DNA of 64,000 bases from Brachyspira aalborgi (lineage in GTDB: Bacteria; Spirochaetota; Brachyspiria; Brachyspirales; Brachyspiraceae), in contig NZ_SAXU01000001.1 of NCBI RefSeq assembly GCF_008016455.1, positions 62,001 through 126,000 on the forward strand, read 5' to 3'. This document shows, piece after piece, positions 37,721 through 46,383 of the stretch. The notes beneath the pieces are model-generated. The model made no database searches, was not told where the DNA came from, and worked only from the letters and a program-made list of their open reading frames with translations. Within the stretch, counting starts at the first letter, position 1; each line of letters begins with the position of its first letter. The translations under genes and the position numbers were made by a program.

Positions 37721-38398
37721 ATGGATAATATAATTAATAAAATAAAGAAATATTTTTTATCTAATTTCGGAAAATTATCTATCGGCATATCGGTTTTATC
37801 TTTTATTATTACTCTTATGCTTTCTATCGCATTAAAAAATAGAATCGATATTTCAATTTTTAAAGGTTTGCTTTCTTCTTTAATAACTATGATTATATTA
37901 TACGCTTTAAATATAGCTTTAACAAAATATTTGGGAGATATAATTGAAATGTCAAATATTGAAACTATAACGAGCGTTACAGAAGATTCTTTAAATCCTG
38001 AAAATTCTTCAGCCGAAAATGATAATTTGAAAACTTCAAACGATTCTTTAAATGAAATTACATCCGAAAGTAATAACGATTCTATATTTAACGATATTAC
38101 TAATCCTCAAGAAAATATTATTAAAGAAGATTTTAAAAATATTTCAAAAGAGAATATTAATATTGATAAAAATAATAAAGCGAATTATCATAGTCCAAGG
38201 GGAGATATAGGCGATATTATATTGAATACTCCAGCATATCAAAGTTCTTCCGATATTTCCGATTCGAGCGTATATTATGACAGCGGAAGAAAGGTTAATG
38301 AAAGAATTATAGAAAAAGAGGTTATGGAAGACCCTGAAAGAACCGCTAGCGCCATAAGAACAATGATAGCAAAAGATAAAGATAAAAAAGAAAGTTAA
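37721..38398 (+). CDS. hypothetical protein between flhG and fliA
   Basis: A 225-residue protein. Two membrane segments near residues 18-38 and 45-68 are followed by an acidic, Asn/Ser-rich, apparently disordered region and a conserved-looking C-terminal tail (VNERIIEKEVMEDPERTASAIRTMIAKDKDKKE). The tail EDPERTASAIRTMI is reminiscent of short motifs in FliF/FliG-type binding tails, but this is only an impression. Lying between flhG and fliA with small gaps, it is probably a flagellar accessory protein. No family recognised. Confidence 0.65.
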   Translation: MDNIINKIKKYFLSNFGKLSIGISVLSFIITLMLSIALKNRIDISIFKGLLSSLITMIILYALNIALTKYLGDIIEMSNIETITSVTEDSLNPENSSAENDNLKTSNDSLNEITSESNNDSIFNDITNPQENIIKEDFKNISKENINIDKNNKANYHSPRGDIGDIILNTPAYQSSSDISDSSVYYDSGRKVNERIIEKEVMEDPERTASAIRTMIAKDKDKKES

Positions 38399-38435
38399 AA
38401 AGTTAAATTAAAAAAACTAATAAGAGTGGTTGATT

Positions 38436-39248
38436 ATGAAACAAAATAGAAAAGACAAATTGCCAATTATTACCGAAGAAAATGAGCATGAATATTGGAT
38501 AGAATTTAGAAAAAATCTATCTCCTAGAATAAGAGAAGCTATCGTTAAAAAATATGCTCCTTTAGTAAAATACGCCGCTAATAAAATAAATATAAGCACG
38601 AAAAATATAAGAGATATTGAATTTGAAGATTTGGTTGGGTTTGGCTCTTTTGGACTTTTGGACGCTATAGATAGATACGACCCTAATAAAGATGTAAAGT
38701 TTAAAACTTACGCTCTTACTAGAATAATGGGTTCTATATACGATGAATTAAGAAAATTAGACAGTTTGCCGCGCTCTATTCGTAAAGATATAAAAGAGGT
38801 AGAAAAGGCTAGAGAGTTATTGGAAATTCATTTAAGAAGAGACGCTAAACCCGAAGAAATAATAAATATGCTTGGAATTACTATGGATAAATATAATGAA
38901 CTTATGGGATATGGCATACAATCGTCTATAACTTCTTTAAGCGGGATTTTTTATACGGGAGACGATGCGGATGAAATTTCCATTATGGACACTTTAAAAT
39001 CTAGCGATAAAACTAATCCCGAATATTTAGCGGAAAGAGAAGCGGTTAAAAAGCAAATAGTCGAAGCTTTGAAAAAACTTCCCGAAAAAGAACAGCAGGT
39101 ATTGATATTGTATTATTATGAAGACCTTACTTTAAAAGAGATAGGAGTCGCTATGGAGGTATCGGAAAGCAGAGTATCGCAACTTCATGGAAAAGCTATA
39201 CAAGATTTGAGACATAGTCTCTCTGAAATAAAAAAATCTTTAATATAA
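38436..39248 (+). CDS. fliA: flagellar sigma factor FliA (sigma-28)
   Basis: About 270 residues. Region 2 has YAPLVKYAANKI and the core-binding FEDLVGFGSFGLLDAIDRYDP followed by KFKTYALTRIMGSIYDELRKLDSLPRS, typical of sigma-28/WhiG. Region 4 has LPEKEQQVLILYYYEDLTLKEIGVAMEVSESRVSQLHGKA. It directs late flagellar genes such as flagellin. A TTG at 38430 is in frame two codons before, but the ATG at 38436 is chosen. No anti-sigma gene (flgM) is adjacent. Confidence 0.95.
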   Translation: MKQNRKDKLPIITEENEHEYWIEFRKNLSPRIREAIVKKYAPLVKYAANKINISTKNIRDIEFEDLVGFGSFGLLDAIDRYDPNKDVKFKTYALTRIMGSIYDELRKLDSLPRSIRKDIKEVEKARELLEIHLRRDAKPEEIINMLGITMDKYNELMGYGIQSSITSLSGIFYTGDDADEISIMDTLKSSDKTNPEYLAEREAVKKQIVEALKKLPEKEQQVLILYYYEDLTLKEIGVAMEVSESRVSQLHGKAIQDLRHSLSEIKKSLI

Positions 39249-39270
39249 TAATTTATAAATAGGATATGTT

Positions 39271-41232
39271 ATGAACGAATTAAAAAGAAAAATATTGCAA
39301 AGTAATTTTTACAAGAACATTTACAACGCTCATGATTCGCATTCGGTTGAATTATATGTAAGTTCATTGGAACAAGGAATGCAAGAAGCTGCGGCTATAT
39401 TTCAATGTCCCGTTTACGAATTAACTTATAAAGTTATAAGAGAGAAGAGCAGAAGTTTTTTAGGAATTGGCGGCGGAAAATATTTTGTTAGATATACGCA
39501 TATAGAATATGAGAAATCTAAAATTTATATGGGAGCTGATAAAGATTATACTTCTATTGAACAAGAATCCGAAGAAGGTAATCTTTTGGTTAATAAAGAC
39601 ACTAAAATAATAATAAGAGTTAAAAGAAACGGCGTATTTTTGAAAGTGTCGCCTCCGGTCGCTGGCGGAAAGAGAATAGACGATATTACGGCTTTAGAAT
39701 CTAAATTAATAGAAGCTGGAATAAAAGAATATGACGCTAATTTGGCTAAAGATATTCTTGATAAACAAAAAGGAGAATATGAGAAAATAGCCGAGTGGGA
39801 TTCTTCTAAATCGGCTTTTAATGCGAAGTTAAATTATTCGGTTAGCGAAGATAAAATGCAGGCTTTTGTTACTATTGGCAAACCTTCAAATGGTGGAAGA
39901 GAGATGGATTTTGAAGATGTTAAAGAATTGCTTGAAAATAGCGGTATCGTATTTGGAATTCATGAAGATAATATTAAAAAATCTTTGGAAGATGGAACTT
40001 TTGATATTCCTATACTTGCAGCCGAAGGAAAGCATCCTATAAACGGAAATAACGCGAGAATAGAATTTTTGGTTAATGTTAATAAAAAAATTATACCCGA
40101 TTTTATAGGCGAAGAAGAGAGCATAGATTATAAAGATTTAAGCATAGTTGAAAATGTTGAAGAAGGACAGCAATTAGCAGAAAAAATTGAAGCTACAAAA
40201 GGCGAGGAAGGAATAACTGTATTTGGCGATAAAATAGAAACTAAAATTGGAAAGGATATAGAAACTAAAGAAGTATTGGGTAAAAATGTAAAAATGTCGG
40301 ACGATAATAAATTTATATTAGCCGCTATTAACGGGCAGGTTGTATTAAACGGAAAATTATTAAGTGTTGAGCCTATATTTGAAGTTGCAAAAGATGTCGG
40401 ACCTGAAACGGGAAATATAAATTTTATTGGAAGCGTGCTTGTTAAAGGAAGCGTTAATGATAATTATTCTATTAAAGCCGAAGGAAATATAGATATTCAA
40501 GGGACGGTTGGCAAATGCAATCTCGAAGCTAAAGGCGATATAATGGTTAAGTTAGGCATTCAAGGAAATGAGAATAGTTTTGTAAAAGCTGGCGGAGATG
40601 TTATAGCGAAATTTATACAATTTTCTAATGTTGAAGCTGGAAATAATGTAGTCGTAACAGAAGCGATATTAAATTCAAATATAGACGCTGACAATAGAAT
40701 AATTTTGATAGGAAAGAGAGCGTCAGCAAGCGGAGGAAGATTAAGAGCTTTAAACGAAGTAAACGGAAAAGTTTTAGGTTCTCAAGCTGGAAGCAAAACA
40801 TTAATAGAGACAGGAGTAAGTCCTGCAAAAAGACGAGCTATTGAAGATATGGAAAAAGAAAAAGAAGAGCTTGATATGGCAATAGAAGAACTTGAAAGAG
40901 GAATAAAATCTTTAGAGAAAGCTGCAAAAATTAAAAAATTAGACGATGAAAAGAAAGAACAATTGCAGAGTTTGAAAGAACAACTTGAACAATCGAATAG
41001 CAGAAGAGAGGAGGTAGTTTTAAATAGAGAAAGCGTGATTCAGCAATTAGAGATAGAAAAAGTAGATTCTACAATAAGCGCGGGAAAAGAAATGCTATCT
41101 GGAGTCGAGCTTGTTATAGGAAGCGCGGAATTTTCAATAAGACAGAATTACAAGGCTATTACTTTTTACGAAGAAAACGGAATGGTAATGAGCGAAAAAT
41201 ATAGAGGCGAACCTAAAAATGATAAAAAATAA
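39271..41232 (+). CDS. FapA-family (DUF342) protein with Jag-N-like domain
   Basis: A 653-residue cytoplasmic protein. Residues about 22-80 resemble a Jag-N domain (SLEQGMQEAAAIFQCPVYELTYKVI...FLGIGGGKYFV). The middle (about 105-480) is the FapA beta-helix family, with repeated strand-turn motifs (INFIGSVLVKGSVNDNYSIKAEGNIDIQGTVGKCNLEAKGD...). A coiled coil (about 520-600) closes it. FapA-like proteins have been linked to polarity and envelope or flagellar control in several bacteria; the role here is not known. It follows fliA by 22 bases, and its end overlaps the next gene by 14 bases. Confidence 0.85.
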   Translation: MNELKRKILQSNFYKNIYNAHDSHSVELYVSSLEQGMQEAAAIFQCPVYELTYKVIREKSRSFLGIGGGKYFVRYTHIEYEKSKIYMGADKDYTSIEQESEEGNLLVNKDTKIIIRVKRNGVFLKVSPPVAGGKRIDDITALESKLIEAGIKEYDANLAKDILDKQKGEYEKIAEWDSSKSAFNAKLNYSVSEDKMQAFVTIGKPSNGGREMDFEDVKELLENSGIVFGIHEDNIKKSLEDGTFDIPILAAEGKHPINGNNARIEFLVNVNKKIIPDFIGEEESIDYKDLSIVENVEEGQQLAEKIEATKGEEGITVFGDKIETKIGKDIETKEVLGKNVKMSDDNKFILAAINGQVVLNGKLLSVEPIFEVAKDVGPETGNINFIGSVLVKGSVNDNYSIKAEGNIDIQGTVGKCNLEAKGDIMVKLGIQGNENSFVKAGGDVIAKFIQFSNVEAGNNVVVTEAILNSNIDADNRIILIGKRASASGGRLRALNEVNGKVLGSQAGSKTLIETGVSPAKRRAIEDMEKEKEELDMAIEELERGIKSLEKAAKIKKLDDEKKEQLQSLKEQLEQSNSRREEVVLNRESVIQQLEIEKVDSTISAGKEMLSGVELVIGSAEFSIRQNYKAITFYEENGMVMSEKYRGEPKNDKK

Positions 41233-42202
41233 AAAATTCTTAAATATTGACGAATTTTATAAAGTGGCTATAGATTGCGCTATAGATGTTGACCCGAGAG
41301 GAAGAAAAATCGTAGAAAAAGAACTTAAAGATATTAGAAAAGATTATGATTCTATTACCGATAAAAAAAAGAAAAATATGTTTGATACGGATAATTTATT
41401 TAATCCATACGCCGACACGAGAATATTAAATATAGCGGAAGATAAAGAAATAAAAAAGATATTCTGCGGTATAGATATGCAAACTGCCGAATTGATTTTA
41501 GCCGATAGACTCAACGAAAAAAACTCTAATATAGATTTAGTTATTACTCATCATCCAAACGGATACGCTTATGCAAAATTTTACGAAGTTATAGGAATGC
41601 AAACCGATAAAAACGCGTTAAACGGAGTCGCCATAAATGTCGCCGAAGCTTTGACAAATAAAAGAATATCCGCGGTTGAAAAATCGGTGTCGCCTTCTAA
41701 TCATAATAGAGATTCTATGGCTGCGAAACTTCTTAATTTAAATTATATGTGTATGCATACGGTTGCCGATAATCATGTTGAAACTTTTTTAACAAACCTT
41801 ATTAAAAATAAAAATCCTTATAAACTTTCCGATATATTAGATTTATTAAACGATTTGGAAGAATATAAAATTGCAGCAAAATATAATAATCCTCCTAAAC
41901 TTTTTAACGGAAGCGAGAAAAATAGGGCTGGTAAAATTGTAGTTGATATGACGGGCGGAGCCGCTTTCGATGTTGCAATGATAGAAGCTTTAGCAAATTC
42001 TGGCGTTGGAACTTTAGTAGTTATGCATTTGTCGGATAAACATATAGACGAATGTAAAAAATATCATATAAATATAGTTTGCGCTGGACATATTTCAAGC
42101 GATAGTTTGGGACTTAATTTATTATTTAAAGCGATAAAAGAAAAAACTAAAAAAGAATTTGAAATAATTCCCGCTTCGGGATATATATTTGTAAACAGAT
42201 AA
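41219..42202 (+). CDS. NIF3-like (DUF34) metal-binding protein
   Basis: A 327-residue protein. The NIF3 metal ligands are recognisable: VITHHPNGYAYAK (HHP) near residue 103 and CAGHISSDSLGLNLL (H..SD) near 291. The usual NIF3 ligand set binds two metals. Between them is MHTVADNHVETFL near 181. Family members have been reported as GTP cyclohydrolase-like or as chaperone-like proteins; no function is settled. It overlaps fapA by 14 bases and precedes the HAD gene by 6 bases, so all three share a transcript. Confidence 0.75.
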   Translation: MIKNKKFLNIDEFYKVAIDCAIDVDPRGRKIVEKELKDIRKDYDSITDKKKKNMFDTDNLFNPYADTRILNIAEDKEIKKIFCGIDMQTAELILADRLNEKNSNIDLVITHHPNGYAYAKFYEVIGMQTDKNALNGVAINVAEALTNKRISAVEKSVSPSNHNRDSMAAKLLNLNYMCMHTVADNHVETFLTNLIKNKNPYKLSDILDLLNDLEEYKIAAKYNNPPKLFNGSEKNRAGKIVVDMTGGAAFDVAMIEALANSGVGTLVVMHLSDKHIDECKKYHINIVCAGHISSDSLGLNLLFKAIKEKTKKEFEIIPASGYIFVNR

Positions 42203-42208
42203 AGCGAT

Positions 42209-42874
42209 ATGTCTAAATACGAAAATATTTTATTCGACCTTGACGGCACTATAACCGACTCGGCTAACGGAATAATAAACGGCGTTATATACGGAATAAA
42301 AAAAGTAAACGAAATTTATAATTTAAATATAGAAATGCCTTCAAAAGAAATTTTAAGAAAATTCATAGGTCCGCCTCTCGATATAAGTTTTATGAAATAT
42401 TGCCGTAATGACGAAAATCTTGCAAACGAATTTATAAAATATTACAGAGAAGATTATAACGGAAATAATGGATTATTTAATTGCAAATTATACGAAGGAA
42501 TTTTTGATTTAATAAAAAATTTGCATGATAAAAATTTTAATTTATTTGTCGCTACTGCGAAGCCAAAAGAATCGGCTATTAGAATAATAGAATATTTTAA
42601 TTTAAATACTTTCTTTAAAAATATTTACGCTCCAATTTTGGGAGAGAAAACTAAAAATAAAACCGATGTTCTTATAGAAGCTTTATCAAAAGAAAAATTC
42701 GATAAATCAAAAACTATAATGATTGGCGATAGAATAGACGATATAGAAGGCGCTAAAATCGTAGGTATAGATTCTATTGCTGTTAGATACGGTTTTGGAA
42801 ACGATGAAGAATTTGAAAACGCCACTTATATTGTAGATGATGCAAAAAGCGTATTTGATATATTAGTTAAATAA
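42209..42874 (+). CDS. HAD-family hydrolase (phosphoglycolate-phosphatase-like)
   Basis: A 221-residue HAD phosphatase. The four motifs are in order: DLDGT (FDLDGTITDS) near residues 10-18, a Thr (VATAKPK) near 114, Lys in KPKES, and GDRIDDIEGA near 171-180. The cap domain lies near 20-95. It is of the Gph/PpaX type and could act on phosphoglycolate, pyrophosphate or nucleotides. Its 3' end overlaps the convergent recO gene by 12 bases. Confidence 0.88.
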   Translation: MSKYENILFDLDGTITDSANGIINGVIYGIKKVNEIYNLNIEMPSKEILRKFIGPPLDISFMKYCRNDENLANEFIKYYREDYNGNNGLFNCKLYEGIFDLIKNLHDKNFNLFVATAKPKESAIRIIEYFNLNTFFKNIYAPILGEKTKNKTDVLIEALSKEKFDKSKTIMIGDRIDDIEGAKIVGIDSIAVRYGFGNDEEFENATYIVDDAKSVFDILVK

Positions 42875-43636
42875 AACCTCTTCCAACACTTTAAGACTTT
42901 TGAAATTTTTATTTAAATGATTAAAAAGAGATTTATTCATTATATCTCTTACATTGCTTATTGAGTTTGAATAAAAATTATTTATTTCTTTATTTTTAAC
43001 TATATCGATTAAAGAAGTTCGTTTTATTATTCTCATAAAATTAATGTCGTTTTTATCAAGTTCAATAGCGTCTTTTAAAGTCTTTTTACAATTATCGCAT
43101 ATAATTCCGCCTTCAGATATCGAATAAAAATTCGCTTTGCTATTTGAACATAAAACGCATGAATCTAATTGCGGCGATATTCCCGATATATGCAAAACTT
43201 TCATTTCAAAAGCTCTTAAAAGTATATTGAGATAATTTTTTAATAATGCATTTTTATTTTCTTCCAATTCTTCCATAGCGTTTAAGATTTTTTCCATAAG
43301 AATAAAATATCTTTCGTCAAAATCTTTTGCCGAATATAATAAAATTTCTCTTATATAAAAAACTGCAAGCGAAGAATAAATTGATTTTTCAATCAAATTA
43401 TAATTTTTTATTATTGAAGATTCTTTTAATATCGATAAATTAGGCTGTTTTTTTTGATATAAACTTATTTGCATTTTTGATACGCTCATAAAATCAGAAC
43501 CGAAAGCTTTTGAATCTTTTTTTGCTCTATAGCATATTGCGTCTATTATTGAGTTTTCTGTTAGAAAAGAAGCTATTATTGAAGAAGTTTTATATTGATT
43601 GTAAGATAAAATAAACGCTTGAATATTTTTTATCAA
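42863..43636 (-). CDS. recO: DNA repair protein RecO
   Basis: A 257-residue protein that loads RecA at gaps with RecR. The N-terminal OB fold (QAFILSYNQYKTSSIIASFLTENS) is followed by the helical region and a zinc knuckle CVLCSNSKANFYSISEGGIICDNC near residues 160-183. Length is normal. It is convergent with the HAD gene and precedes no other minus-strand repair gene. Confidence 0.9.
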   Translation of the reverse strand: MIKNIQAFILSYNQYKTSSIIASFLTENSIIDAICYRAKKDSKAFGSDFMSVSKMQISLYQKKQPNLSILKESSIIKNYNLIEKSIYSSLAVFYIREILLYSAKDFDERYFILMEKILNAMEELEENKNALLKNYLNILLRAFEMKVLHISGISPQLDSCVLCSNSKANFYSISEGGIICDNCKKTLKDAIELDKNDINFMRIIKRTSLIDIVKNKEINNFYSNSISNVRDIMNKSLFNHLNKNFKSLKVLEEVLFN

Positions 43637-43677
43637 ATATAAATCCTTAATTAATTTTTATTAAATATTTAATTTTA

Positions 43678-43712
43678 TAAAATAAAAGGGCAGGCTATAA
43701 AAACCCGCCCCG
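43678..43712 (-). terminator. rho-independent terminator of the ferredoxin gene
   Basis: On the minus strand GGGCGGG (43704-43710) pairs with CCTGCCC (43688-43694, one G-U), followed by TTTTATTTT. Confidence 0.75.
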
Positions 43713-43730
43713 CATGCCATCCGCTTAAGA

Positions 43731-43898
43731 TTAAGCTTGATGTATAGCGTTGCTTGGACAAACAGGCTCGCAAGCGGCGCAATCCGTGCATTTTTCAGGG
43801 TCTATTACATAAATATCGCCTTCGCTTATAGCTCCAAATGCGCATTCAGGCAAGCATGAACCGCAGGCTACACAATCGTTATTTATAAATCGTGGCAT
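43731..43898 (-). CDS. 2[4Fe-4S] ferredoxin
   Basis: A 55-residue clostridial-type ferredoxin (too short for most gene callers). Both clusters are seen: CVACGSCLPEC near residues 9-19 and CTDCAACEPVCP near 37-48, each CxxCxxC with the fourth Cys supplied by CP-type or C-terminal partners. It serves low-potential electron transfer in anaerobic metabolism. A GGAGGT ribosome site, a promoter (43933-43960) and a terminator on both sides show a single-gene unit. Confidence 0.95.
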   Translation of the reverse strand: MPRFINNDCVACGSCLPECAFGAISEGDIYVIDPEKCTDCAACEPVCPSNAIHQA

Positions 43899-43932
43899 AA
43901 TTTACCTCCATAAAAAATTAAACTGTATTTTA

Positions 43933-43960
43933 ATTATAACATAAGTATGCATTTTATCAA
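43933..43960 (-). promoter_or_regulatory. sigma-70 promoter for the ferredoxin gene
   Basis: On the minus strand TTGATA (43960-43955) and TATAAT (43938-43933), 16-base spacer. Confidence 0.65.
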
Positions 43961-44003
43961 GTTGTTTATTTTGAGATTTTTTAGAATTTTTTATTTTAAA
44001 GTA

Positions 44004-44032
44004 TTGATAAAAATTTTAAGATATTGTGTAAT
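44004..44032 (+). promoter_or_regulatory. candidate promoter for the AAA+ operon
   Basis: TTGATA at 44004-44009 and a weak TGTAAT at 44027-44032 with a 17-base spacer, 47 bases before the first start codon. Confidence 0.35.
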
Positions 44033-44078
44033 CAGTCCATATTTAATATTTAATTGAAACTGTAAGGAAAAGTAAATT

Positions 44079-44270
44079 GTGAGACTCTTTAGTTTTATAA
44101 TAAAAACTAAAAAAATTAGTAGAATTAATAAAATAAAGTATAACCTTGAAACAGGTAATTATAATAAAGTAAAAATTGGTATTTATGATAATTTTTTAGT
44201 ATCGATTTTGAAACGAATTTATAGGTTTTTTAATAAATTATTAATGAGGTTAATTGGTAATAATGTATGA
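44079..44270 (+). CDS. small basic protein of the AAA+ operon
   Basis: A 63-residue, strongly basic protein with GTG start after AAGGA. It contains KIKYNLETGNYNKV near residues 18-31, which resembles a segment shared with downstream proteins of the same operon (IKENLETNNYNI, IKENLENENYHV). The C-terminal third (LVSILKRIYRFFNKLLMRLIG) is an amphipathic cationic helix that could bind membranes. Its stop overlaps the AAA+ start (ATGA), so translation is coupled. No family recognised. Confidence 0.6.
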   Translation: MRLFSFIIKTKKISRINKIKYNLETGNYNKVKIGIYDNFLVSILKRIYRFFNKLLMRLIGNNV

Positions 44271-45599
44271 ATAGTGAAAATATAAAACAAATTTACGAGA
44301 TAAATACTAAAGATAATTCTAATAAAGAATTATATGAAGAAGCTTTGGAAAAACTAAACGCTTTTGAGTTTAAAGATAAAAGATTAAAGAGTTTAATAAT
44401 ATTTATAGTTTATAATTATAATGATTTTAATATAGAAAATAAAAATAATATAATTTATTTGCCAAAAGAAAATATTAAATATAACAAAAAGCAGGATATA
44501 AAAATAACTTTATTAAAAGCTCAATTTAGTCATATAGAAAATAAATATATAATTGACGGCAAATTAAATATAAAAATAATAATCGCTTTTAATTGTTCAA
44601 AAGAAGAAGCGGAAAATAAATATCTTAATAAAAAAGAAAATGAAAACGCTATTAAATTAAATGTTTTTCCCACAGAACCTAAATATAATATCAATCAAAT
44701 AATATTAAACGATTCAACTTTTGAAGAGATACAAAAATCTACCGTAATGATAAAAAATATTCAAAAAATTTATTATGATTGGGGATTTGCTCAAGTCGAC
44801 CCTGTTCCAAGATGCATAATTAATTTTTATGGACCGCCTGGAACTGGAAAGACTATGTCCGCTCATATAGTGGCAAGCGAATTGGGAATAAAAATACTTC
44901 CGTTAAATTATTCGGATATAGAATCAAAATTTGTGGGAGACGCTCCAAAAAATTTAGTTCAGGCTTTTGAAATAGCTAAAAAAGAAAACTGCCTTTTATT
45001 TTTTGACGAAGCCGATTCTTTTTTAGGAAAGCGTATAACTAATGTTTCTTCAAGTTCCGACCAAGCCGTTAATTCTTTAAGAAGTCAAATGTTAATACTT
45101 CTAGAATCTTTTAATGGAGTTGTGATATTTGCTACAAATTTGCATGAAAATTACGACAGCGCATTTGAAAGCAGAATATTAAGACATATTAAATTTGAAC
45201 TTCCCAGATAAATATATAAGATTAAAGATTATAAAGAAAATGCTACCTGATAAAGCTCCTATAGATAAAGAAGTTTTAGAAGACGATTTTTTACTTTCTT
45301 TAAGCGAGATAATAGAGGGTTTTTCGCCAAGAGAAATAAAAAATACAATTTTGGAAGTCTTTATATCGAGCATACAGAAAAATGCAAATATTAATAAAGA
45401 ATTATTTGAAGAAGTATTTAATAAAGCGAAAGAAAAATTTGAGCAGTTAAAAGCTAAATCAAATATTAGAAAGGAGAATTTAAAATTGAAAATAAAAGAA
45501 AATTTAGAAACTAATAATTATAATATTCAATCTAATGATGCAGAAAATAAAACTGATAAATTAGAAAATAAAAATCAAGGAGTAAAAAATGAAGGATAA
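44267..45599 (+). pseudogene. AAA+ ATPase, frameshifted near its end
   Basis: An AAA+ ATPase of about 443 residues if one base is removed. The first frame (44267-45211) has an unknown N-domain of about 150 residues, Walker A GPPGTGKT at 189-196, Walker B LLFFDEAD near 243-250, sensor FATN and the arginine-finger-like FESRILRHI near 305. It breaks at CCC (45203-45205): stop at 45209. The other frame continues at once with LPDKYIRLKIIKKML, the expected lid subdomain, to 45599. The C-terminus carries LKIKENLETNNYNIQ, a segment shared with operon neighbours. The fold resembles FtsH/proteasome-type AAA cores without protease. Lesion, error or +1 slip cannot be told apart here. Confidence 0.85.
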
Positions 45600-46011
45600 A
45601 TTATTAGAAGAATTATTAAAAGAGTTGCTTAAGGTGGTAAAAGTAAAAGCGGGCGAATCTGCAGAGGAGGTGTTAAAGATAATAAAAGAACATTTATCAG
45701 ATGCTATCTCTTTGGAAAATATTAAGGAAGCTTGGAATTTGGAAGAGATAAAGACTGAAGAATTATCTTTAGAAAAATGCATTTCGCTTGTAAAAAAAGA
45801 ATTTAATCAAAAATTACATTCTTCAGCTTGTATTTTAAATAAAAAAGATATAGATGGCAAATATAAATTTGAAATACATATATGTTTTTTAGATAAAAAT
45901 AACGAGCCTATGCTTAAAGGAAACGCTAAACATTGGATAGTTTATACTAATAAATTAGATAGTAGTTTATTAAATCAATTTGCAGGTAAAGATATGATTT
46001 TATTAAAATAA
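45589..46011 (+). CDS. AAA+ operon small protein 1 (shared C-terminal domain)
   Basis: A 140-residue protein that overlaps the ATPase gene by 11 bases. The N-terminal 75 residues are charged helices; the last 60 or so (FEIHICFLDKNNEPMLKGNAKHWIVYTN...LLNQFAGKDMILLK) match the ends of the next two proteins in the operon. The end AGKDMILLK corresponds to GNKDMLILK and GDKDMIVLN there. It has no hydrophobic anchor, unlike its paralogues. No known family recognised. Confidence 0.65.
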   Translation: MKDKLLEELLKELLKVVKVKAGESAEEVLKIIKEHLSDAISLENIKEAWNLEEIKTEELSLEKCISLVKKEFNQKLHSSACILNKKDIDGKYKFEIHICFLDKNNEPMLKGNAKHWIVYTNKLDSSLLNQFAGKDMILLK

Positions 46012-46033
46012 TTAAATAAAGGAGCTAAAAATT

Positions 46034-46360
46034 ATGTCAAAGTTTATAGATTTATTAAGAAAAATATGGGATTTTATAAAAAAAGTATTTCTAAAAGTCG
46101 TTAATTTTGTGAAAAATATAGTTGGCTTTTTCATGGACCCGCAAAGATTAAAAAAGTTACGAGAAGAAAAAAATACAATAGCTGTTACTATTAAAGAGAA
46201 TTTAGAAAATGAAAATTATCATGTAGTAAACTGTTTCTATAATGTAGAAACGGAAGAAATCGTAGACATGGAAACCGATGCTTTAGGGATGAATGCAGAA
46301 AGTTTAGATGAAGAAACTAAACAAAAGTTTGGCAATAAAGATATGTTAATTTTAAAATAA
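46034..46360 (+). CDS. AAA+ operon small protein 2 (amphipathic N-terminus)
   Basis: A 108-residue protein with AAAGGAG-type ribosome site. Residues 1-35 form a basic amphipathic helical stretch (FIKKVFLKVVNFVKNIVGFF) that could lie on a membrane. Residues about 46-108 are the shared domain (IAVTIKENLENENYHVVNCF...ALGMNAESLDEETKQKFGNKDMLILK). The match to the third protein runs over about 60 residues with the same spacing, so these are paralogues with exchanged N-termini. Function unknown. Confidence 0.65.
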   Translation: MSKFIDLLRKIWDFIKKVFLKVVNFVKNIVGFFMDPQRLKKLREEKNTIAVTIKENLENENYHVVNCFYNVETEEIVDMETDALGMNAESLDEETKQKFGNKDMLILK

Positions 46361-46383
46361 ATTTAATTTATGGAGGATAAAAA

